Shown here piece after piece: positions 1 through 7,121 of a DNA stretch of 13,999 nt. The notes beneath the pieces are model-generated. The model saw only the letters and a program-made list of their open reading frames with translations, was not told the origin of the DNA and did not search any database. The stretch lies in contig CAZAKT010000039.1 in the NCBI GenBank assembly GCA_964486135.1, forward strand, positions 1 through 13,999. Reading direction: 5' to 3'. The translations under genes and the position numbers were made by a program. Origin of the DNA: UBA4923 sp964486135 (GTDB taxonomy: Bacteria > Bacillota > Clostridia > Saccharofermentanales > DTU023). Every line of letters begins with the position of its first letter. Positions within the stretch are counted from its first letter, which is position 1.

Positions 1-72
1 AAAGCCCGCACTGGCGGAGATGGACAGGACCAGGCTGATCAGGATCGCCAAATAAGATCTTCTCTGCTTCAT
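1..72 (-). CDS. Exported protein, N-terminal fragment only
   Basis: The first 24 codons of a minus-strand gene that runs off the left edge. They read MKQRRSYLAILISLVLSISA followed by SAGF: a short basic N-terminus (KQRR), then a hydrophobic stretch of about 12 residues and small residues. This is the usual shape of a Sec signal peptide or a lipoprotein leader; no lipobox cysteine falls inside the window. The ATG at 72-70 is preceded by GAGGGAGG about 7 nt upstream, a good ribosome binding site, which makes the start credible. The mature protein lies outside the window, so no function can be given. Confidence 0.6.
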   Translation of the reverse strand, partial: MKQRRSYLAILISLVLSISASAGF

Positions 73-442
73 TTTCTTGCCTCCCTCGGCTTTTTCCAGT
101 CCTCATCAGTGCGGGCCGGAAACAGTCACCCCTTCCAAATTGAATATTCTTTGGAATTAATATGACATATACCATATACAGACCCCCAAAAAGAGGGAGA
201 AAGGACGGGAAGGTCAGTATTCCAACGAATGTATCTTAAATGTAACGGCAGGGTAATATACAAGGACCTTGAATGAAAAAAGCTCCACCGGTGGGGAGCC
301 TGGCAAAACTACTAGCTATTGAAAGAAGAACCGCCCCCGATTTTGGCACAGCACATCTTTTAAGGATTTCATTCTTGCACTTCCTCTGCTTCATCCGTTC
401 TTGATAAATGATTTCCGCCGCTCATAAACAAATGAATCAAAG
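73..442. other. Intergenic region without a convincing gene
   Basis: About 370 bases that separate the exported-protein start from the end of the nitroreductase gene. It is AT-rich, with runs such as ATATGACATATACCATATAC near 160-180. It should hold the promoter of the leftward gene at 1-72, but I cannot single out a convincing -35/-10 pair. The only clear element is the minus-strand terminator at 276-300. I see no ORF with a ribosome binding site. Confidence 0.5.
276..300 (-). terminator. Rho-independent terminator after the nitroreductase gene
   Basis: Read on the minus strand, a hairpin with GCTCC/GGAGC arms around CCACCGGT is followed directly by TTTTTT. It lies about 140 bases past the stop codon of the minus-strand nitroreductase gene (443) and ahead of the next minus-strand gene (start at 72), as expected for that gene's terminator. 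Confidence 0.7.
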
Positions 443-1153
443 TCAACTGACCTCTCCGAAAAATTCATAGCCCTTTTTCCTTTCGGCATTGCCGCCCGCA
501 TGAAAACGAAAAGATCTGCCAAAATGGTCGCACGCCACAGCATAGTGGCACAGAGCGATTCCCATATCTACGTGTGTGAGTTTGTAGGCAAGGGACATCG
601 GCGGTTTTAGGATTTGGCGATAGAAGTTCAGTGTATCCTCTTTCTTTTCCAGATACCAAGGCTGTACATTCAAGCCCGACGGCGCAAGATGAACAGCCTT
701 GATGCACTCGTCCTCTGATGCATTAGTAATTTCCAAAATAGGCTTGCGCTTGAATTCAGATAGCTTACGGTGAGGCGAGCCTTCCGGTTTACCGAATGCA
801 AGCACGATAATGTCCGTGCCGCTACGCTGCTTTGTCGCATCCTTGGATCCACCAAGCCAAACACCGCCAAGATCATGGGCATTAAGCCATAACATGAGCT
901 TTTGACCGATAAACCCTGCGTTTTCCTGCTCGCCTTCCTTGCCTCTACCGCTAAAAAGCAGATAGTGCGGGGCTTTGACATGAAAGATCCCTTTTGTTTT
1001 GCTTGCAAAACGATATCGAATGGGCGCATCGGGATAGAGCGGCTCAAATAAGTCAAGCGTCTTCTTGATTTCATCTAGTTGATTAGTAGTCAGCGGCTCT
1101 TGCCTATATTTTCTGCAAGATTTCCGCCTGCTGATTGAATGATATAAATCCAT
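443..1153 (-). CDS. Nitroreductase-family protein (TM1586-type)
   Basis: A 236-residue protein resembling the small nitroreductase-like family named after Thermotoga TM1586, in which two half-domains pack as an FMN-binding fold. Visible marks are the N-terminal SRRKSCRKYR (residues 8-17), where Arg/Ser residues of the family contact FMN, the central helix NAGFIGQKLMLWLNAHDLGG, the GxPEGSPHRK segment, the second-half motif AVHLAPSGLNVQPW and the C-terminal DMGIALCHYAVACDHFG. Such proteins are cytoplasmic flavin oxidoreductases, usually NAD(P)H-dependent; the substrate is unknown. The ATG at 1153 has GGAGG 9 nt upstream. The gene appears to be its own unit, with terminators on both sides. Its codons are AT-richer than those of the operons to the right, and it has no obvious link to them. 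Confidence 0.8.
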   Translation of the reverse strand: MDLYHSISRRKSCRKYRQEPLTTNQLDEIKKTLDLFEPLYPDAPIRYRFASKTKGIFHVKAPHYLLFSGRGKEGEQENAGFIGQKLMLWLNAHDLGGVWLGGSKDATKQRSGTDIIVLAFGKPEGSPHRKLSEFKRKPILEITNASEDECIKAVHLAPSGLNVQPWYLEKKEDTLNFYRQILKPPMSLAYKLTHVDMGIALCHYAVACDHFGRSFRFHAGGNAERKKGYEFFGEVS

Positions 1154-1193
1154 TTTGTTAATCCTCCATGCCTACATTGCAGCTTGCCAGAAA

Positions 1194-1220
1194 CAAGAAG
1201 AAAGCCCGCAAATAGCGGAC
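1194..1220 (-). terminator. Terminator downstream of tRNA-Arg
   Basis: On the minus strand GTCCGC and GCGGGC pair (one U-G wobble) around a TATTT loop and are followed by TTTCTTCTTGTTTC. It lies about 65 bases past the tRNA 3' end and before the nitroreductase start, so it probably ends the tRNA transcript. Between it and the tRNA is a second AT-rich hairpin at 1246-1262 (GATAAAA, three-base loop, TTTTATC) that may also help end or process the transcript. Confidence 0.6.
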
Positions 1221-1282
1221 TCCTGTACAAACAAGAAACCAAGTACCGATAAAACTCTTTTATCAATAGATGGTATTTGATC

Positions 1283-1359
1283 TGGTGCGCTAGGAGGGAT
1301 TCGAACCCCCGGCCCCTTCCTTAGGAGGGAAGTGCTCTATCCTGCTGAGCTACTAGCGC
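1283..1359 (-). tRNA. tRNA-Arg, anticodon CCU (reads AGG)
   Basis: The minus strand folds as a full cloverleaf: acceptor GCGCTAG pairing with CTAGCGC, D arm GCTC/GAGC, anticodon stem CTTCC/GGAAG with loop CTCCTAA, five-base variable loop GGGCC, and T arm GGGGG-TTCGAAT-CCCTC (one wobble). The discriminator base is A and a CCA end is encoded (1285-1283). Loop positions 34-36 are CCT, which gives anticodon CCU, decoding AGG as arginine. Confidence 0.95.
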
Positions 1360-1383
1360 GTATGAAAGCTTGGAATCCCCGAC

Positions 1384-1389
1384 AGTATA
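1384..1389 (-). promoter_or_regulatory. Likely -10 element of the tRNA-Arg promoter
   Basis: TATACT on the minus strand lies 24 bases upstream of the first tRNA base, a normal place for a tRNA promoter. With a 17-nt spacer the -35 would be GGAACA, which matches the consensus only in its second half. The call therefore rests on the -10 and the position. Confidence 0.45.
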
Positions 1390-1472
1390 CCAAAAATCCG
1401 AGCGGGTGTTCCACCCCGTCAGTTTACTAACTTTGGCGGATGTCCTTGGGGCTTTCAGGGAACGATTGATTT

Positions 1473-1500
1473 AAAAGGCCCCGCGGTCGCGGGGCCTTTC
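1473..1500 (-). terminator. Strong terminator after the NCS2 permease gene
   Basis: A nine-pair GC-rich stem (GGCCCCGCG with CGCGGGGCC, 1477-1496) ends with TTTTAAA on the minus strand, about 35 bases past the permease stop. On the plus strand the same hairpin is followed by TTTC, so it could work weakly in both directions. It separates the permease from the tRNA gene. Confidence 0.85.
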
Positions 1501-1531
1501 GGTAAACAGAATGGTTAATTGAGATTAGAGA

Positions 1532-2869
1532 TCAGGCTGCCTCCGCTTCCCCATCTTCATCTTTGAACTCATAGTCCTTGCCAGGGAGGATGGCATTCAG
1601 GAGGATGCCGAGTATGGCCGCGATGGCCAGACCGGACAGGTTGATTTCGGTGGTGCCTACCGGGAAGGTAAGGCCGCCGACCACGTCAAAGCCCAGGCCG
1701 GACACCAGGATAACCGCGGCAACGATCAGGTTGCGGGTATTTGTCAGGTCTACCTGGTTTTCGACCATATTGCGGACGCCGATGGCGGTGATCATACCAT
1801 AGAGGATGAAGGACACACCATTGATGACGACACCCGGGATCGAGCCGATGGCCGCTCCGACAACAGGGACGAAGCTGGCGATAACCGCCATAACTGCCGC
1901 GATCTGCATAACCCTCGGGTCATAGACACGGGTCAGGACCAGGACACCTGTATTCTCGCCGTAGGTCGTATTGGCAGGGCCGCCGACAACAGAAGCCAGG
2001 CTGGTTGCCAGGCCGTCACCGACCAGGGTCCTGTGCAGTCCGGGCTTGGTGATGAAGTTCTTGCCGACTGTGGCGGAGATGGCCACAATATCGCCCACAT
2101 GCTCCATCATAGTGGCCAGGGCAATGGGCACAATCGTAATGATGGCGCTCGCTTCAAACTTCATGATCTGACTGCCTGTGATGGGCAGGCCGACAATACC
2201 AACCCCCTTGAGGGCTGAGAAGTCCACAATGCCAAAGAGGACCGCGACGATATAGCCGACGATGACCCCCATGAGGATGGGGACGATTTTGATCATGCCC
2301 TTGCCCCAGAGATTGCAGACCACGATTGTAATCATGGCGGTCAAGGCGATCAGCCAGTTGACGCCCATGGGCAGGCTGGCTCCCTTCACCGTCTCAAGCG
2401 GCGCCATTATGCCGCCTATGGCAACGGGGGACAGAACCAATCCGATCAGCATGATTACCGGGCCGGTCACAACGGGCGGGAAGAATCGCATAACGCGTTT
2501 GGGTCCCACGGCCCTGATCAGTCCGGCCACGACGATGTAGACAAAACCAGCTACAAAAACGCCGCCGCAGGCATAGGGCAACTTGGCCGGGTCATTTTGG
2601 CCAACGTGCAGGTAGCCCGCGATAAATGCGAAGGATGAACCAAGGAAGGCGGGTACCCTGCCTCCAGTGATTACATGAAACAGTATGGTCCCGACACCCG
2701 CTGTCAGCAAGGCGGTCGAAACACTCAGGCCGGTCAGGATGGGAACCAGGATGGTGGCGCCGAACATCGCAAACAGATGCTGTACGCCCAATACCAATGC
2801 CTTGGGAACCCCTAGCTCTCTGACGTCGTAGACGGGCTCAACGCCCAGCTTCGAATTCTCTTTTGCCAT
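1532..2869 (-). CDS. uraA: NCS2 nucleobase permease, uracil type
   Basis: An inner-membrane nucleobase:cation symporter-2 protein of 445 residues with hydrophobic segments along nearly its whole length and an acidic C-terminal tail. Near the N-terminus is QHLFAMFGATILVP, typical of UraA/PyrP uracil permeases. The substrate-site segments are EHVGD (256-260) and NTTYGENTGV (E305). E. coli UraA has EHVGH and NTTYGEN, with its two Glu binding uracil, whereas xanthine and urate carriers have a different pattern with Gln/Asn. Uracil is thus the most likely substrate, although the His of EHVGH is Asp here, as I recall for other Firmicute members. A longer frame extends to 2929, but the ATG at 2869 has AGGAG 8 nt upstream and begins MAKENSKLG, so I chose it. 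It is transcribed alone, next to a likely heterocycle-degradation operon. Confidence 0.9.
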   Translation of the reverse strand: MAKENSKLGVEPVYDVRELGVPKALVLGVQHLFAMFGATILVPILTGLSVSTALLTAGVGTILFHVITGGRVPAFLGSSFAFIAGYLHVGQNDPAKLPYACGGVFVAGFVYIVVAGLIRAVGPKRVMRFFPPVVTGPVIMLIGLVLSPVAIGGIMAPLETVKGASLPMGVNWLIALTAMITIVVCNLWGKGMIKIVPILMGVIVGYIVAVLFGIVDFSALKGVGIVGLPITGSQIMKFEASAIITIVPIALATMMEHVGDIVAISATVGKNFITKPGLHRTLVGDGLATSLASVVGGPANTTYGENTGVLVLTRVYDPRVMQIAAVMAVIASFVPVVGAAIGSIPGVVINGVSFILYGMITAIGVRNMVENQVDLTNTRNLIVAAVILVSGLGFDVVGGLTFPVGTTEINLSGLAIAAILGILLNAILPGKDYEFKDEDGEAEAA

Positions 2870-3125
2870 TCGTTCATCTCCTCTCATAATAAGTTTGTCC
2901 CTCAAGATCGTTGGAGGCGTCAGCTTCACAATTGAGACGCCATCGTCATTGGGCTCTTATTATTTCACACAAATCCTACCACATAGACCCTGGCATTGCA
3001 TTAGCAAGCTTTAACAGGATCGGGCCCTGCTTTCATTCAATTATAGAGATAAAGTGAACAGGGTTGGATCGATCTCCACAATCGAGATAGCCGCCGACAT
3101 AATTTAAATACCCTGTTTAGGAGAT
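2870..3125 (-). promoter_or_regulatory. Upstream region of the uracil permease with inverted repeats
   Basis: About 250 bases in front of the permease gene without any coding sequence. On the minus strand a perfect TATAAT (3045-3040) is a possible -10, but the -35 at normal spacing (TCCAAC) is poor, which suggests activator control if it is used. The stretch downstream of it contains GGCGTC/GACGCC (2916-2941; 14-nt loop) and CCTC/GAGG arms just before the ribosome binding site. Upstream of it are AACAGGGT/ACCCTGTT (3057-3064 and 3110-3117) and ATCTC/GAGAT arms. I find neither the purine riboswitch core nor a PyrR-type AGUCCNGNGAGG loop, so the mechanism is open. Confidence 0.4.
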
Positions 3126-3160
3126 GAAAAAGGGGCTGCCTCATTCTTTGCGACAGCCCC
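3126..3160 (-). terminator. Terminator of the pucR-allHFG-cyclase operon
   Basis: On the minus strand GGGGCTG and CAGCCCC (3160-3154 and 3138-3132) form a seven-pair stem with a 15-nt loop, followed at once by TTTTT. It is about 55 bases past the stop of the cyclase-family gene and marks the end of the leftward operon, separating it from the permease unit. Confidence 0.85.
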
Positions 3161-3213
3161 TTCTTGAGGGATAATTCACGATCAGTTTCTTATTGGTCGC
3201 TGGAGGTATCCCT

Positions 3214-4011
3214 TCAGTCGATTTCTTCAAAGGCGACACAGCGGCAGAAGGCCGATTCACCATACTGGAACTTCCAGGGGAAGGTTCCCAGGATCAGTCG
3301 CTTGTTCAGGACCTTGTCGATCTCGCCCCCGACATTCTCGACATGGATGATCTCATCGGGTTGCGGGAAGAGCTGGATATGCATGGCCTGATAGACATCG
3401 GGCCAGGGATAGATCTCGTTCAGGCCCTTGCCATAACGCTCTTTCATATAAGCGTCACAGGCAGCCGCCTCCATGGGTTCCCAGTCACGGATCTTGGTGT
3501 TCATAGGGTGGTCTGCCGAACCGCAGTCAACGGCCAGGTACTTGATTTCCATCTCCTTGAGCCAGGGAACGAAATCCAGTGAGGGGCCCGGATGGCGCAG
3601 CATATAGCGGCGTTCATCAGCCTCCGGCTGATCAAAACCGTACTTGTGATAGCCGGTGTTGATGAAGAGGATGTCCCCTTTCTTGACCTCGACCCGGTCC
3701 AGGATATCCTGGGGGGTGTAAATCGACCAATCCTCCGAGATGTCGGAAAGATCGACGACAACACCCGGCCCCACCAGCATGTCCATCTCCAGTGAGGCGA
3801 TGTCACGGCCGGCCGTGTCAAAGTGCAGGGGGCCATCCAGATGGGTCCCGACGTGGTTTGAGGTCGTAATCAGCATACCGTTGGCGCCATTTGGCGACAG
3901 GCGTTTGAAGAACTTAACCTGCAGCGGCTCGTAGGTCGGCCACGGCGGGGTCAGATGGCTTGTGTTCTGTGTAAGGTCATAAACTTTAACCTTGTCCCAG
4001 TTCTTGATCAT
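3214..4011 (-). CDS. Cyclase-family metal-dependent hydrolase
   Basis: A 265-residue protein of the cyclase family (PF04199), which includes bacterial kynurenine formamidase and isatin hydrolase. These enzymes hydrolyse amide or cyclic amide bonds with Zn or Mn. The family signature HVGTHLDGPLHF is present at residues 53-64, giving His53, His57, Asp59 and His63 as likely metal ligands or catalytic residues. Also visible are VDCGSADH and the C-terminal IHVENVGGEID, the usual place of a conserved Glu. The start at 4011 is chosen over 4023 because GGAGG lies 5 nt before the second ATG and nothing suitable precedes the first. It is last in the operon, 51 bases after allG. The context suggests it supplies or processes a ureido compound for AllFGH, for example by opening a cyclic imide. 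A true kynurenine formamidase is unlikely, as no tryptophan genes are near. Confidence 0.85.
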   Translation of the reverse strand: MIKNWDKVKVYDLTQNTSHLTPPWPTYEPLQVKFFKRLSPNGANGMLITTSNHVGTHLDGPLHFDTAGRDIASLEMDMLVGPGVVVDLSDISEDWSIYTPQDILDRVEVKKGDILFINTGYHKYGFDQPEADERRYMLRHPGPSLDFVPWLKEMEIKYLAVDCGSADHPMNTKIRDWEPMEAAACDAYMKERYGKGLNEIYPWPDVYQAMHIQLFPQPDEIIHVENVGGEIDKVLNKRLILGTFPWKFQYGESAFCRCVAFEEID

Positions 4012-4062
4012 AAGTGCCTCCATTTTCTTAAGTGGTAATTTCCGTTTCCATATTATAACGCT

Positions 4063-5322
4063 TTATGAGAGCAGTCCTTCCCCGTCAAGCAGGTCGACAT
4101 AAGCTTCCAAAGCGTCTTCAAAACATTTCATGGGCGGGTAGACGACACCAGCACCAACCTGGCCTATCCCCGCCTCCTTGTGGGCGATCCCGGTGTTGAT
4201 CACCGGCCGGATTTGGGTATCAATGACCAGGCGGATGTCAATCCCTGTCGGGGCCCCCCGGAAATTCATAGGCGGTAGCTTGTAGCTCTCGCTCTCTTCC
4301 AGGGTAATCTCATACATCTGCGTGGTGTAATTGACCGCGTCCTGCGGCGTGCCTCCTACAAACTGAACAATGGCCGGCGCGGTCGCCATGGAGAAACCTC
4401 CGATGCCCAGGGTCTCAGTGATACAGGAATCGCCGATATCGGGGTTGGCGTCCTCCATGCTGTAGCCGGGGAAATAGAGCCCGTCTATGATCTCAGCCGG
4501 CGCCGTAAACCAGCGGTCTCCCAAGGCGGCGACCCGGATGCCAAAATCCGTCCCGTTCCGGGCCATGGTGTAGACAATCGAGGCGTGCTTGACTTTTCCC
4601 ACGGGGTCCAGGCTGGCCTTGGCCGCCGGCATGGACAGGTTGAGGGCAAAGTGGTCATTTGAGTTCAGGAAATCAAAGACCTTGACTTGATCCTCCTTGG
4701 AGGAATTGGTCTTCAGGATGCTGGAGGCCATTTCCCGGATGAAAAGCGATGTCGTCGCCTTGTTCCTGTTGTGGACCTCATCACCCATCTGGACTGACTG
4801 CGCGATTAGATTCTTCAGGTCGATCGGCCCATGGATCTCGAGGGCTTCCTTCAGGATGGGGTAGAGTGTCTTCTCCATCCATTTAAGGTGTTCGATGACG
4901 GAGGGCCCGTAGGCGCCAAAACGGAGTACCTGGCCCAGCCCTTCATTCTGGGTGCAGTAGGCAAAATTCCCCTCCGCCTTATTCTCAATGATAAAGACCG
5001 GCATGGAGGCTGTGACAACACCTGCCATGGGGCCGACGGCATTGTGGTGGTGGCAGGGGTCAAATTCGATCCTGCCTGAGGCAGCCAGTTTCTCAGCCTC
5101 TTCAGGCGTAGCGGCCAGACCCTCGTAGATCAAAGCGCCGACAACAGCCCCTCGGAGCGGACCGGACATCCTCTCCCAGCTTATGGGGGGCCCTGCATGC
5201 ATGACCAGGTTTTTGCGCATACCGGGCACGACATCCCCGGCAATCCCCATGCCGACCAGGGTGGGCTGGGCCCTTTGGATGATCCTCAATGCCTCCTTAT
5301 TGGCTTCTTCAATAAAATCCAT
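4063..5322 (-). CDS. allG: AllG/YlbE-type subunit (DUF1116) of an oxamate-like transcarbamoylase
   Basis: A 419-residue protein of the DUF1116 family; E. coli AllG (YlbE) has a similar length from memory. AllF, AllG and AllH together form E. coli oxamate transcarbamoylase, which interconverts oxalurate plus phosphate and oxamate plus carbamoyl phosphate. Family segments seen are GPPISWERMSGPLRGAV (44-60), the His-rich CHHHNAVGPMAG (90-101), a possible metal or phosphate site, and GFSMATAPAIVQFVGG in the C-terminal half. The ATG at 5322 is preferred over 5349: AAGGAG stands 5 nt before it and the upstream ATG has no ribosome binding site. A 55-base gap separates it from the small protein upstream and holds a GC-rich hairpin (5355-5370) without a T tract, so read-through is expected. 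The exact substrate in this organism is inferred. Confidence 0.85.
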   Translation of the reverse strand: MDFIEEANKEALRIIQRAQPTLVGMGIAGDVVPGMRKNLVMHAGPPISWERMSGPLRGAVVGALIYEGLAATPEEAEKLAASGRIEFDPCHHHNAVGPMAGVVTASMPVFIIENKAEGNFAYCTQNEGLGQVLRFGAYGPSVIEHLKWMEKTLYPILKEALEIHGPIDLKNLIAQSVQMGDEVHNRNKATTSLFIREMASSILKTNSSKEDQVKVFDFLNSNDHFALNLSMPAAKASLDPVGKVKHASIVYTMARNGTDFGIRVAALGDRWFTAPAEIIDGLYFPGYSMEDANPDIGDSCITETLGIGGFSMATAPAIVQFVGGTPQDAVNYTTQMYEITLEESESYKLPPMNFRGAPTGIDIRLVIDTQIRPVINTGIAHKEAGIGQVGAGVVYPPMKCFEDALEAYVDLLDGEGLLS

Positions 5323-5377
5323 ACTAACTCCTTCTTTCTTGCTATCCATGAATTGGCCCTATCCCGGGCCCGGACTT

Positions 5378-5554
5378 CTAGCTTCTCCCCTTCAGCCTGT
5401 CCAGGAGCGACACCATCCTGGCATTGCCCCCCGCCTTTGGTTTCCATTCGACCTGGATCGTGGGAACGGATTGCTTCTTCAGATCTTCATAAAAGGATTC
5501 CAGGCCCATATTGATAATTTTCAGTTCACTATTGAAAAGCTGCTTGACTGACAT
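5378..5554 (-). CDS. 58-residue FdrA-associated small protein
   Basis: A short ORF that is easily missed between allF and allG. It starts at an ATG with AGGAAGG about 8 nt upstream, 13 bases after the allF stop, and ends in TAG at 5378-5380. The protein is soluble, without signal or membrane segment. It has an N-terminal LFNSELKIINMGLESFYEDL, a middle IQVEWKPKAGGN with a PxAGGN turn, and a basic C-terminal helix, VSLLDRLKGRS. From memory, similar text (NxGLxxFxxDLxxQ followed by VxWxPPAGG) occurs as short 'FdrA domain' proteins and as N-terminal extensions of DUF1116 proteins in other Firmicutes; I could not check this. Its place inside the operon suggests a small subunit or an assembly or tethering factor of the AllFGH complex. 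No catalytic motif is visible. Confidence 0.75.
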   Translation of the reverse strand: MSVKQLFNSELKIINMGLESFYEDLKKQSVPTIQVEWKPKAGGNARMVSLLDRLKGRS

Positions 5555-5567
5555 AGCTAAATCCTTC

Positions 5568-7121
5568 CTAGAGGCCGGCGGCCCTCATAACCCGGTCGAC
5601 AAAACGAACCGCCTGGGCATTCGAGGGCAAGACGATAATCCCCGCCTTCTCCAGGCTCTTGATTGACTCATCCAGGCCCTGTGGGTCCTGATCGGTCCCT
5701 GTTACGGAGGCGACGGCCACGAGAGCCCTCCCCCCTTCACCCAGCCTCTCCCGGGCTTCCTCAAGCGACTGGGCGACCGCGGCCGCCGGGTCTTGGTGGG
5801 AGCCGTAGCCGAGCACGACATCGACCAGGATCAGGGCTGTCCTATCATCAATATGGGAGGTAAAGAACTCCGACCGGGTCATAGGGTCGATCATGGGGTG
5901 GGGTCGGCCCCGCGTATAGTCATCCTCGCCCAGGTCCAGGCAGATATGGCCTTCAAGTCCTTCGAGCTTTTCAATGGCTAGGTCGGGTGTCAGGGGGATA
6001 TTGGAATAGATGGGGAAACGGCGGCCCAGATACCTGATGGCCTCATCTGCCAGGGTTCCACCCGTGAAGAGGGCCCGGAGATACTTCTGACCTTCCTGCA
6101 AGCCGGCAGCGGCCCCAGTGACCAAGCTGTCAATCTCCGCATCCGGCAGATCAAAGCCGTCAAAGTCAGCCGGCTCCTGCTGCCGGAGCAGGGCGACCGC
6201 CTTCCTGGCTGAATCCTCCAGGCTCAGACCTGGCAGGGCACCCGCCCTCTTGATCGACTCAGTATCACCACCGATGAAGTCAATGACAACCGGTTTCCCT
6301 GACCCCTTGACCAGGTCGTAGATCTTGGCCTCAACCGAAGGCGCCGGCGGCTTGGAGATCAATACCAGGACTTCCGTCTCCGGATCCTCCTGGAGGGCCT
6401 GGATGCCCTGGATCATCATGAGGCCGCCGACCTCCTCTTTGAGATCACGGCCACCGGTCCCGATGACCTGGGACAAACCCTCCCCCAACTGGTGGATCCG
6501 TACGCTTATCTCCTGGGTCCCTGTGCCCGAGGCCCCGACAAGTCCGATCCTGCCCCGTCTGACAGCGTTGGCGAAACAAAGCGGCACACCATTGATTATG
6601 GCAGTCCCGCAGTCCGGACCCATCATTAGAAGGCCCTTTTCCACTGCCATTTCCTTCAGTCGCCTCTCCTCCTCCACCGGCACATTGTCCGAAAACATGA
6701 GGACGTGAAGACCCTGACGGAGGGCGTCCTCCGCCTCGGCGGCCGCGTATTGGCCCGGCAGGGAGATCAGGACCAGATTGGCACCCGGCAGGTGATTGAC
6801 CGCGGAGCCAAGGGTCGGCGGCCTGTACTCGCCTTGATGGGCTTCCCTCTTGCTGCTCATGGCTTCCTCAAAGGAGGCGACAAGATCGTCCATGCCTATT
6901 TTTGACTCGTCGTACCGGGCCGCGATGAAGAGATCATTCGGGGTGACCCCCTCGAGCACCGGTACAAACATATCGAGCATCTTCACCAGGTCCAGATTCA
7001 AATCGGTTCCCATACCGACCAGGACTTCCTCAACGCCGTCAAGCTCCTTCATCCCGCGGGAGACCAGCATGAGCGTGACCGAATCGTAATAGGCGTTTTC
7101 TCTAACTATCGCTTTTATCAT
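5568..7121 (-). CDS. allF: AllF/FdrA, acyl-CoA-synthetase-like subunit of an oxamate-like transcarbamoylase
   Basis: A 517-residue FdrA-family protein, related in fold to the alpha and beta subunits of succinyl-CoA synthetase. Landmarks are GPDCGTA (168-174), the glycine-rich nucleotide- or CoA-type loop GASGTGTQE (196-204), GTGGRDL (221-227), ALFTGGTLADEA (350-361), which starts the second lobe, and DLGEDDYTRGRPHPMIDP (396-413). E. coli AllF is somewhat longer from memory. In E. coli it acts with AllG and AllH in oxamate/oxalurate carbamoyl transfer; free CoA ligase activity has not been the accepted role. The start codon overlaps the allH stop by 4 nt (ATGA) and has AAGGAG 9 nt upstream, so translation is likely coupled. 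The operon order allH-allF-small protein-allG differs from the E. coli order F-G-H. Confidence 0.9.
   Translation of the reverse strand: MIKAIVRENAYYDSVTLMLVSRGMKELDGVEEVLVGMGTDLNLDLVKMLDMFVPVLEGVTPNDLFIAARYDESKIGMDDLVASFEEAMSSKREAHQGEYRPPTLGSAVNHLPGANLVLISLPGQYAAAEAEDALRQGLHVLMFSDNVPVEEERRLKEMAVEKGLLMMGPDCGTAIINGVPLCFANAVRRGRIGLVGASGTGTQEISVRIHQLGEGLSQVIGTGGRDLKEEVGGLMMIQGIQALQEDPETEVLVLISKPPAPSVEAKIYDLVKGSGKPVVIDFIGGDTESIKRAGALPGLSLEDSARKAVALLRQQEPADFDGFDLPDAEIDSLVTGAAAGLQEGQKYLRALFTGGTLADEAIRYLGRRFPIYSNIPLTPDLAIEKLEGLEGHICLDLGEDDYTRGRPHPMIDPMTRSEFFTSHIDDRTALILVDVVLGYGSHQDPAAAVAQSLEEARERLGEGGRALVAVASVTGTDQDPQGLDESIKSLEKAGIIVLPSNAQAVRFVDRVMRAAGL

Noticed and set aside
1246..1262. GATAAAA/TTTTATC hairpin as an independent terminator or attachment site
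   Set aside because: It is short and AT-only in its arms, without a T tract after it. The GC-rich hairpin at 1204-1220 is the better terminator and no matching repeat was seen elsewhere.
2870..2929. N-terminal extension of the permease up to 2929
   Set aside because: The downstream ATG has a proper AGGAG site and starts the usual family N-terminus; the upstream start has none.
3132..3160. The terminator stem shares GGGGCTG/CAGCCCC with the palindrome at 10060-10081
   Set aside because: The shared part is only seven bases per arm, the loop differs completely and one is followed by a T tract. A common protein site is not supported; GC-rich stems often look alike.
4052..4057. TATAAT on the minus strand between allG and the cyclase gene, a possible internal promoter
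   Set aside because: The sequence at -35 distance (GAAGGA) does not resemble a promoter box and the 51-base gap is normal within an operon.
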